Assembly: GCF_002210105.1 (NCBI RefSeq)
Contig: NZ_AQQU01000011.1
Location: forward strand, 1-64,000
Reading direction: 5' to 3'
DNA length: 64,000 bases
Source of the DNA: Oceanicola sp. 22II-s10i
GTDB lineage: Bacteria > Pseudomonadota > Alphaproteobacteria > Rhodobacterales > Rhodobacteraceae
Shown here: in pieces, positions 57,854-64,000 of the stretch
Layout: each line of letters begins with the position of its first letter
Numbering within the stretch: position 1 is the first letter of the stretch
Notes under the pieces: model-generated
The model's input: the letters and a program-made list of their open reading frames with translations, nothing else
What the model was told of the DNA's origin: nothing
Database searches by the model: none
Program-made: the position numbers and the translations under genes

Positions 57854-58849
57854 CTAGATGTCCGCGCCTGCGTGGTGGCAGGCCACGAGGCCGCCGTCGC
57901 TGCCGGATGCGGAGAGCGTGGGCTCGACGCGGGCGCAGACGTCCGTGGCGGCCGGACAACGGGTGTGGAACCGGCACCCGGCAGGCGGGGCGAGCGGCGA
58001 GGGCAGGTCGCCCTTCAGGACGATCCGCCGGCGGGCGCGCTCGATGCGGGGGTCCGGGCGCGGGATCGCGGACAGCAGCGACTTGGTGTAGGGGTGCATC
58101 GGGCGCGAGAAGAGCACGTCGACCGGCGCCTGTTCGACGATCTTTCCCAGATACATCACCGCCACCCGGTGCGAGATGTGGCGCACCACGCCAAGGTCGT
58201 GTGCGATGAACAGGTAGGCACAGCCCAGCTCGGCCTGCAGGTCTTCCAGCAGGTTCAGCACGCCCGCCTGGATCGAGACATCGAGCGCCGAGACCGGTTC
58301 GTCCAGCACCACCAGTTTCGGCCTGAGCGCCAGCGCGCGGGCGATTCCGATCCGTTGCCGCTGACCGCCGGACAGTTCGAACGAGTAGCGCCCCGCAGTG
58401 TCTGCGGGCAGGCGGACCAGCTCGATCAGTTCGCGGATCCGGGCGTCCAGGGCGGCGCGGTCGAGCGCGGCCAGTCGCAACCCTTCGGCGAGGATCTGGC
58501 GGATCGTCATCCGGGGATGCAGCGAGGCCATCGGGTCCTGGAACACGATCTGCATGTCGCGCCTGAGCTGGCGCAGGGCGTCGGGGCCGGCCCCGGTCAC
58601 GTCCCGGCCGGACAGTGTCACCTTGCCCGAGGTCGGTTCGATCAGCCTGAGGATCGAGCGGCCAAGGGTGGACTTGCCGCAGCCGGATTCGCCGACCAGT
58701 CCGAAGGTCTCTCCCGGCCGGATGTCGAAGCTGATGCCCGACACCGCCTGAACTGCCCCAGTGGTCCGCCCGAGGATGCCGGTGCGGAGCGGGAATTCCT
58801 TTGTCAGGTCGCGGACTGTCAGGACGGGGGTGTCGGGGTCAACGCTCAC
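57854..58849 (-). CDS. Oligopeptide/dipeptide ABC transporter ATP-binding protein (OppF/DppF-like)
   Basis: 331 residues: Walker [16 protein letters not shown] (about residue 51), Q-loop [14 protein letters not shown], signature [17 protein letters not shown], Walker [15 protein letters not shown], His loop FIAHDLGVV, and the C-terminal oligopeptide-type Cys cluster [14 protein letters not shown]. It is the distal gene of the operon. Its start overlaps the stop of the shikimate-dehydrogenase-like gene (ATGA, 58846-58849). Confidence 0.91.
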   Translation of the reverse strand: MSVDPDTPVLTVRDLTKEFPLRTGILGRTTGAVQAVSGISFDIRPGETFGLVGESGCGKSTLGRSILRLIEPTSGKVTLSGRDVTGAGPDALRQLRRDMQIVFQDPMASLHPRMTIRQILAEGLRLAALDRAALDARIRELIELVRLPADTAGRYSFELSGGQRQRIGIARALALRPKLVVLDEPVSALDVSIQAGVLNLLEDLQAELGCAYLFIAHDLGVVRHISHRVAVMYLGKIVEQAPVDVLFSRPMHPYTKSLLSAIPRPDPRIERARRRIVLKGDLPSPLAPPAGCRFHTRCPAATDVCARVEPTLSASGSDGGLVACHHAGADI

Positions 58850-59652
58850 GCCGGGTCCCCGTCGAGGAAGCGGGCGACTAGGGCCGCCTGCGGATCCATC
58901 ATGGCCCGGCCCGGCACGACCGTGCAGCCTCTCGCCTTCGCCGCGGCGAGCAGGGGCGTTTCGGCTGGAGTCATCACCACCTCGGCCACGACGGCCCCCG
59001 GCGGGATCTCTTCCGGTGTGAAGGGCAGGGGGTCATCCGCCTTCATGCCGAGGGCGGTTCCGTTGATCAGCAGTTCGGGCGCGGGCCCGGCAGTGGTGCC
59101 GACTGGCGCGGTGGTGAGACCGCTCGCGCGGATGTCGGCCGCCAGCGCCGCGCCCTTTGCGGCATCCCGGTTGCGGATCGTCATGCTGGCGACGCCCGCC
59201 CCGGCGAGCGCGAAGGCGATGGCGCGGGCGACGCCCCCGGCCCCGGCAAGGAGCACGTGCCGGCCCTTGGGATCGACACCGTGCGCGGCCAGCCCGGCGA
59301 GGAAACCCGCGCCGTCGACATTGTGTCCGGTCAGCGTGCCATCCGCGTTGCGCCGGATGAAGTTCACTGCCCCGGTGAGCCGTGCGGCCTCGGTCAGATG
59401 CTCGACCAGCCGGAGGGCGTTGATCTTGTGGGGAATGGTGATCCCGGTCCCCGCGACGTTCGGGGCCTTGCGCAGCATGTCGAGCATGTACGGCAGGTCG
59501 GCGCTCAGGACATGCAGCGGCACGGTGACCAGGTCGCGCCCGGCGGCGTCCCATGCCGCGTTCAGGACGGCGGTGCCGACGACATGGCCGATCGGATCGC
59601 CCATGATGAACATGACCCTCGTGCGGCCGGTGATCGGGGCGGGCTGGGTCAT
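58846..59652 (-). CDS. Shikimate/quinate dehydrogenase-like NAD(P)-dependent oxidoreductase
   Basis: 268 residues. The substrate domain carries [14 protein letters not shown] with the catalytic Lys (normally NVTIPHK), and the NADP domain has [18 protein letters not shown]. The NTDG motif is NVDG here: the Asp that pairs with the Lys is kept, the Thr is replaced. [14 protein letters not shown] corresponds to NATPLGM. It is probably not biosynthetic AroE but a catabolic paralogue. It is embedded between two transporter ATPase genes with 4-nt overlaps at both ends, so it should act on the compound imported by that transporter. Confidence 0.83.
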   Translation of the reverse strand: MTQPAPITGRTRVMFIMGDPIGHVVGTAVLNAAWDAAGRDLVTVPLHVLSADLPYMLDMLRKAPNVAGTGITIPHKINALRLVEHLTEAARLTGAVNFIRRNADGTLTGHNVDGAGFLAGLAAHGVDPKGRHVLLAGAGGVARAIAFALAGAGVASMTIRNRDAAKGAALAADIRASGLTTAPVGTTAGPAPELLINGTALGMKADDPLPFTPEEIPPGAVVAEVVMTPAETPLLAAAKARGCTVVPGRAMMDPQAALVARFLDGDPA

Positions 59653-60638
59653 GATGGCACCGGTTCGCGGAGAGTTGTCAGCGGGAAGTGGCAGGCGCAG
59701 GCGGTGCCGCCATGAGGTTCAAGGCGCGGCGTCTGGACCCGGCAGGCATCCCCGGCGCGGCCACAGCGCGGGTGAAAGGCGCAGCCATCGGGGCGCGAGA
59801 AGATCGAGGGCGGCGTGCCTTCGATCTGTTTCAGCGCTCCGGTGCCGTCGAGCGTCGGGACAGCGCCGATCAGCCCGGCGGTGTAGGGGTGCGAGGTTTC
59901 GTAGAAGATCGGATCCGTCGGCCCGCGTTCGACCACGCTGCCGCCGTACATGACCGCGATCTCGTCGGCGATCCCGGCGACGACCCCGAGGTCGTGGGTG
60001 ATCAGGACCATGCCGATCCCCAGCTCCGCCCGCAGGTCGCCCAGCAGGTCGAGGATCTGCGCCTGCACCGTCACGTCGAGCGCGGTGGTCGGCTCGTCCG
60101 CGATTAGCAGGTCGGGCTTGTTGGCGAGCGCCATGGCGATCATCGCGCGCTGTCGCATGCCGCCCGAGAATTCATGCGGGTACTGGCGGACGCGGCGTTC
60201 CGGCTGGGGGATGGCGACCAGTTCGAACAGGCGCTCGGCCTCCTTCAGGGCCGCGCGTTTCGAGATGCTGCGGTCGTGCAGGCGGATCGCCTCGACCACC
60301 TGCTGGCCGAGGGTCTTCACCGGGTTGAAGGCCGACAGCGGGTCCTGGAAGATACAGCCGATCGCCTTGCCCCGGATCCGCTGGATGCGGGATGCGGGCA
60401 TGCCGATCAGCTCCTGCCCCTTGAACTTCGCGCTGCCCTGCACCCGCGTCCCGCGGGGCAGAAGCTGGAGGAAGGCCATCATCGCGATGGACTTGCCCGA
60501 CCCGCTCTCGCCCACGATCCCCAGCACCTTGCCCGGCTCCAGCGACAGGTCGATGCCGCAGAGCGCATCCGCCCAGCTCCCGTCCCGCGCCTGGAACGAG
60601 ATGCGCAGGTCGCGGATGTCGAGGAGGGGGGCCGTCAT
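59649..60638 (-). CDS. Oligopeptide/dipeptide ABC transporter ATP-binding protein (OppD/DppD-like)
   Basis: 329 residues from the ATG at 60638, which overlaps the permease stop (ATGA); the frame remains open upstream to 60782 inside the permease gene. Walker A GIVGESGSGKSIAMM (Ile instead of the second Thr/Ser position), Q-loop CIFQDPLSAFNPVK, signature FSGGMRQRAMIAMAL, Walker B LLIADEPTTALDVT, and the C-terminal GCAFHPRCGRAGDAC Cys cluster. It is the first ATPase of the pair. Confidence 0.9.
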   Translation of the reverse strand: MTAPLLDIRDLRISFQARDGSWADALCGIDLSLEPGKVLGIVGESGSGKSIAMMAFLQLLPRGTRVQGSAKFKGQELIGMPASRIQRIRGKAIGCIFQDPLSAFNPVKTLGQQVVEAIRLHDRSISKRAALKEAERLFELVAIPQPERRVRQYPHEFSGGMRQRAMIAMALANKPDLLIADEPTTALDVTVQAQILDLLGDLRAELGIGMVLITHDLGVVAGIADEIAVMYGGSVVERGPTDPIFYETSHPYTAGLIGAVPTLDGTGALKQIEGTPPSIFSRPDGCAFHPRCGRAGDACRVQTPRLEPHGGTACACHFPLTTLREPVPS

Positions 60639-61507
60639 GCGCTCCTCCGGTCGAAGACGTCGCGCAGGCCGTCGCCGAGGAAGGAGGTCGCCAGCACGAC
60701 CGAGAGGATCGCCATGCCGGGGCCGAAGGCGATCCACCAGGAATAGAACTTCGTGGCCCCTTCCGAGATCATGGAACCCCATTCAGGCGAGGGTGGGGTC
60801 GCGCCCAGACCGATGAAGCTGAGCGATGCCGCCAGCAGGACGACCTGGCCGAAGTCCATCGTGGCGTTGATCAGGGTCGGCGCCCAGCAGAGCGGGAGGA
60901 TGTGGACGCCGAGCACCCGGAGGCTGCCTGCCCCGCCCGCGACGGCGGCCTCGACATGCTCGTTCTCGCGTTTCTCCAACACCTGCGCGCGCATCAACCG
61001 CGCGTAGATCGGCCACCAGACGATGACCATGGCGATGGAGGCATTCGCCAGCCCCGGCCCGAGGACGGCGGCCACCGCCATCGCCAGCAGGATCGGCGGA
61101 AAGGAGACGGTCACATCGACCAGACGCATGATGATACTGTCGCTCCAGCCGCCGAAGAAGCCCGCCAGTGCCCCGAGGGTCGAGCCGATGAGCACCGCGC
61201 AGGCCACCACCACGACGGCGATCGGGATCGACCAAACCGCGCCGTACATTGTCCGCGCGAAGACATCGCGTCCGAGGGCATCCGTGCCCAGCCAGTTCGC
61301 CGTCGAGGGTGGTTGCAGGCGGCGGCCGACCATGGCGAGCGGGTCGGCGAGGGGCCAGAAGCTGACGGTCAGAACGGTGAGGATCCAGAACAGCAGCATC
61401 AGCGCGCCGATCTTCGCGGTGATCGGCAGGCGGCGCCAGATGTCGCGCGTGCCCTCGAAACGGCGGCGCGGGGAGAAACCGGCGGTGTCGGGAGAGGTCA
61501 TCGCCAT
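60635..61507 (-). CDS. Oligopeptide/dipeptide ABC transporter permease (OppC/DppC-like)
   Basis: 290 residues from the ATG at 61507, 1 nt after the upstream permease stop (a second ATG is two codons on). Six hydrophobic segments; NWLGTDALGRDVFARTMYG is the DppC hallmark before TM2, and the EAA loop is MRAQVLEKRENEHVEAAVAGGAG (EAAVAGG). It pairs with the DppB-like permease. Confidence 0.9.
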   Translation of the reverse strand: MAMTSPDTAGFSPRRRFEGTRDIWRRLPITAKIGALMLLFWILTVLTVSFWPLADPLAMVGRRLQPPSTANWLGTDALGRDVFARTMYGAVWSIPIAVVVVACAVLIGSTLGALAGFFGGWSDSIIMRLVDVTVSFPPILLAMAVAAVLGPGLANASIAMVIVWWPIYARLMRAQVLEKRENEHVEAAVAGGAGSLRVLGVHILPLCWAPTLINATMDFGQVVLLAASLSFIGLGATPPSPEWGSMISEGATKFYSWWIAFGPGMAILSVVLATSFLGDGLRDVFDRRSA

Positions 61508-61508
61508 G

Positions 61509-62522
61509 TCAGTGCACCTTGATCCGGGGGTTCGCCCAGGCATAGGCGATGTCGGTCAGCAGGTTCGCCAGCAGGAAGGCGACGGAGCCCACGATGGTCA
61601 CGCCCCCGATGGCCGGGTAGTCGAGCGAGGCGGCGGCGCGGACGGCGTAGGAGCCGATGCCGGGCCAGGCAAAGATCGCCTCGGTCAGGACAGCGCCGGT
61701 GATCAGGTAGGCGAAGGTGAAGCCGAGGATGGTGAGCAGCGGGATCATCGCGTTCGGCAGGGCGTGGCCGATAAGGACGGTCCGCTCCGGCGCGCCCTTG
61801 GCGCGGGCGGTGCGGGCGTAGTCCTGGCTGAGACCCTCGATCAGCGATGACCGGACGATCCGGGTGATGATGCCGGTGACGGCCCAGCCCAGCACGAAGG
61901 CGGGCAGCGCGAGATGCGCCAGCGCCTGTCCGAAGAGCGACAGGTCCCCCGCCAGAAGGGCGTCGATGGTGTAGAAGCCGGTGACGTCCGGCGGCGGCGT
62001 GACGCGGGGCGGCAGACGGCCGGTGCCGGGGACGATGCTGAAGCGGACCGAGAATATGTAGAGCAGGATCAGCCCAGACCAGAAGATCGGCAGCGAGGAA
62101 CCGATCAGCGCGAAGATCCGCGAGATCCCGTCCGTCGCGCTCCCCCGGAAACGGGCGGAGAGAAGGCCGAGAGTCAGCCCCAAAGCCGTCCCGATGATCA
62201 TCGCGGCGATCACCAGTTCCAGCGTCGCGGGCAGGCGTTCGGCGATGTCGGTAGAGACGGGGCGGCGGGTGGTGAAGGACGTCCCGAGGTCGCCCTGCAG
62301 CAGGTTGCCGATGTAGGTCACGTAGCGGACCGGCAGCGGCTGATCGAGGCCCCACTGGGCCTTGACCGCGTTGACGATCTCGGGATTCGACATCATCCGT
62401 TCGGGGACAAGGGCGGCCAGCGGGTCGCCCTTGGTCATCTGCGAGAGAACGAAGGAGACGCTCGCCACGCCAAGCAGCAGAAAGGGAATAGCGATCAGCC
62501 GTCTGACGATATAGGCGAGCAT
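61509..62522 (-). CDS. Oligopeptide/dipeptide ABC transporter permease (OppB/DppB-like)
   Basis: 337 residues. The N-terminus MLAYIVRRLIAIPFLLLGVASVSF, the periplasmic LPVRYVTYIGNLLQGDLGTSF and the EAA loop DYARTARAKGAPERTV are typical of DppB. GAVLTEAIFAWPGIGSY appears near the C-terminus. Six membrane segments. The binding-protein gene stops 6 nt upstream. Confidence 0.91.
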   Translation of the reverse strand: MLAYIVRRLIAIPFLLLGVASVSFVLSQMTKGDPLAALVPERMMSNPEIVNAVKAQWGLDQPLPVRYVTYIGNLLQGDLGTSFTTRRPVSTDIAERLPATLELVIAAMIIGTALGLTLGLLSARFRGSATDGISRIFALIGSSLPIFWSGLILLYIFSVRFSIVPGTGRLPPRVTPPPDVTGFYTIDALLAGDLSLFGQALAHLALPAFVLGWAVTGIITRIVRSSLIEGLSQDYARTARAKGAPERTVLIGHALPNAMIPLLTILGFTFAYLITGAVLTEAIFAWPGIGSYAVRAAASLDYPAIGGVTIVGSVAFLLANLLTDIAYAWANPRIKVH

Positions 62523-62528
62523 CCGTCC

Positions 62529-64000
62529 TCAGTTCCGCGTGATTTCGGCCAGCGGCAGGTTGCAGCAGGCGGAGTAGCGCACGCCGGCGATGTCGTTGCG
62601 GTAGGCCAGCACGAGGTTCGGCGCGACGAGCGGGATGATGATCGCATCTTCCATCATCGCTTCGCCAAGTTCCTGATAGGCTGCATCCGCGTCGTCGCCC
62701 GAAGACGCGAGCGCCTTGGCGTAGAGATCGGCCTCGGCCGGGTTCACCACCAGTTCAGGCTTGCCGACGCTGGCGCGGCCGACCCAGGGGAAGCCCTCGA
62801 TCATGCCGAAATAGGCGACGTACTGGCCCGAGCCGTAGTAGTCGGGCGCGTAGTAGATCGCCGTCACCGGCCATTCGCCCGCGCCCAGTTCATCCCGCCA
62901 GACGGCCCATGTGAGCGGCTTCAGCTCCAGCTCGACCCCGATGGCGGCGAAGTCCTGCTGGACCTTCTGCATCATGATGTTGAAGTCGACGCCGTAGACG
63001 TTGTCGTTCGGATAGCCCGCGACCAGCTTGAGGTCCGAAAGGCCCGCATCGGCCAGCACCTTCTTCGCCTTCTCGACATCCTGCGAGCGCGGGGTCAGGC
63101 CTGCGGTGCCGGGGAAGCCGTTCGGGATCGGTGCCGCCTGCTTCTCACCGTTGCCGCCGACGGTGAAGTCGAGCATCCCGTCGTAGTCGATGGCGGAGGC
63201 GAGGGCATCGCGCACCTCAGCCGTCAGCTTGCCGTCCATGCCCTTCGCGCCGGGGATGAAGCCGATGTAGACGAAGTTGTAGGACGGGATCACCTCGGTC
63301 GTCACGTCGCCGGACCGGATGGATTGCGCCGTGTCAGGGTCGATCTGCATGGCGATGTCGACCTGCCCGGTCTCCAGAGCCTGCGCCTGGCTGACGGCAT
63401 CCTGTATCTGGGTCACGACAACCTCGGAAAAGGCCGGGGCCTCGCCGTAGTAAGAGTCGTTCCGTGCCAGACGCAGCTCGGCCTCGGGCGAGTAACTGGC
63501 CAGCTGGAACGGGCCGGAGCCTGCCGAGTTGGCGAGGAACCACGGTTCCGCCTTGTCGGCCTCGGCGGCGGTCTCGTCCGACACCGCGCCGTTCGCCTCG
63601 GCCACCTCGGCGTTGATGATGCCGGTGTAGGGGGCGGAGACCTTGTTCAGGAATTCCGAGTTCGGCGCGTCCACGGTGAACTTCACCGTCTTCGCGTCCA
63701 CCGCCTCGGCCCCGGTCAGCCCGTCCATCAGGAACGAGGGCGAGCCCTTGACGTTCTTCAGCCGGTTGAAGGTCCAGACCACGTCAGACGCCTCGACCGG
63801 CGAACCGTCGGCGAAGGTCGCGTCCTTCAGCATGAAGGTGAACTCGGTGAAGTCATCGTTGACCTCCCAGCTCTCGGCGAGGTTCGGCACGAGGGACTGG
63901 TTGTCGGGGGCCAGCGTCACCAGCGTCTCGTAGACCGCCGTCAGGTAAAACTGGCAGGTGTCGCAGAACGCGCGGCTCGGATCGAGCGAGTTCACGTCCA
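62529..64000 (-). CDS. ABC transporter substrate-binding protein (family 5, OppA/DppA-like), 5' truncated by the window
   Basis: 490 codons are visible; the frame continues past base 64000, so the signal peptide and start are missing. SBP_bac_5 features: NLAESWEVNDDFTEFTFMLK with DATFADGSPV, the ASDVVWTFNRL block, ALASAIDYDGM and a C-terminal ligand-contact region. Two unusual cysteine pairs are seen, CDTC near the visible N-end and CC close to the C-terminus, which may form disulfides in the periplasm. It leads the operon with two permeases, two ATPases and the embedded dehydrogenase. The ligand may be a non-peptide such as a cyclic polyol acid. Confidence 0.87.
   Translation of the reverse strand, partial: DVNSLDPSRAFCDTCQFYLTAVYETLVTLAPDNQSLVPNLAESWEVNDDFTEFTFMLKDATFADGSPVEASDVVWTFNRLKNVKGSPSFLMDGLTGAEAVDAKTVKFTVDAPNSEFLNKVSAPYTGIINAEVAEANGAVSDETAAEADKAEPWFLANSAGSGPFQLASYSPEAELRLARNDSYYGEAPAFSEVVVTQIQDAVSQAQALETGQVDIAMQIDPDTAQSIRSGDVTTEVIPSYNFVYIGFIPGAKGMDGKLTAEVRDALASAIDYDGMLDFTVGGNGEKQAAPIPNGFPGTAGLTPRSQDVEKAKKVLADAGLSDLKLVAGYPNDNVYGVDFNIMMQKVQQDFAAIGVELELKPLTWAVWRDELGAGEWPVTAIYYAPDYYGSGQYVAYFGMIEGFPWVGRASVGKPELVVNPAEADLYAKALASSGDDADAAYQELGEAMMEDAIIIPLVAPNLVLAYRNDIAGVRYSACCNLPLAEITRN

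Overview
The window is GC-rich and tightly packed, with many 1-8 nt gene overlaps (ATGA, GTGA) and Shine-Dalgarno sites of the GGAGG type. A complete repABC cassette near the middle (29719-33226, minus strand) indicates a low-copy plasmid, megaplasmid or chromid of an alphaproteobacterium. The dominance of TRAP transporters, an AtuA-type pair, a malonate mat operon and a BioMNY transporter makes a marine Rhodobacterales (Roseobacter-group) host most likely. This is inference from gene content; the window contains no rRNA, tRNA or phylogenetic marker gene. I saw no insertion sequence, phage gene or CRISPR array.

Layout. (1) 1-2427, plus: the end of a CoA-dependent aromatic pathway of the anthraniloyl/salicylyl-CoA type (reductase domain, SDR, hotdog thioesterase, RidA), followed by a truncated reading frame. 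(2) 2528-10359: a sugar or polyol catabolic operon (sugar-isomerase fold, Gfo/Idh/MocA dehydrogenase, Rbs-type ABC transporter, glucokinase) divergent from a LacI regulator, with two LacI-type operators between them. (3) 10362-16766: malonate uptake and use (TRAP matPQM, malonyl-CoA decarboxylase matA, malonyl-CoA synthetase matB) with a divergent GntR/FCD regulator. (4) 16786-28194: an unassigned catabolic island built round a TRAP transporter, an APH-fold kinase and a divergent enolase paralogue that lacks two conserved active-site residues, with FAH hydrolase, NodB-like deacetylase, 2-hydroxyacid dehydrogenase, LacI regulator, acyl-CoA ligase and carboxymuconolactone-decarboxylase-like protein. 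(5) 28236-34127: a DUF4143 ATPase, repC, a counter-transcribed RNA region, repB, repA and a 0.9-kb non-coding region with DnaA-box-like sites. (6) 34128-36375: AtuA, AtuA-like small partner and MaoC dehydratase. (7) 36480-43514: FAD-linked 2-hydroxyacid dehydrogenase, a frameshifted small gene, LysR, a two-subunit sulfopyruvate-decarboxylase-like enzyme, an MFS transporter and a benzoylformate-decarboxylase-like enzyme. (8) 43705-45543: bioYMN biotin ECF transporter. (9) 45573-57837: a second unassigned island with three SDRs, a carboxymuconolactone-decarboxylase-like protein, LacI and LysR regulators, a VOC protein, an acetoin-dehydrogenase-like E2/E1 set and a TRAP transporter whose binding-protein gene carries an in-frame amber codon. 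(10) 57854-64000, minus: an Opp/Dpp-type ABC transporter with a shikimate-dehydrogenase-like gene embedded between its two ATPase genes.

Taken together this is a substrate-scavenging replicon: modular uptake systems, each with its own regulator and a short enzyme set. Module (4) is the best candidate for an undescribed pathway; module (9) is the next. Several fragments (2424, 34015, 37921, 55716) show gene decay at module borders.
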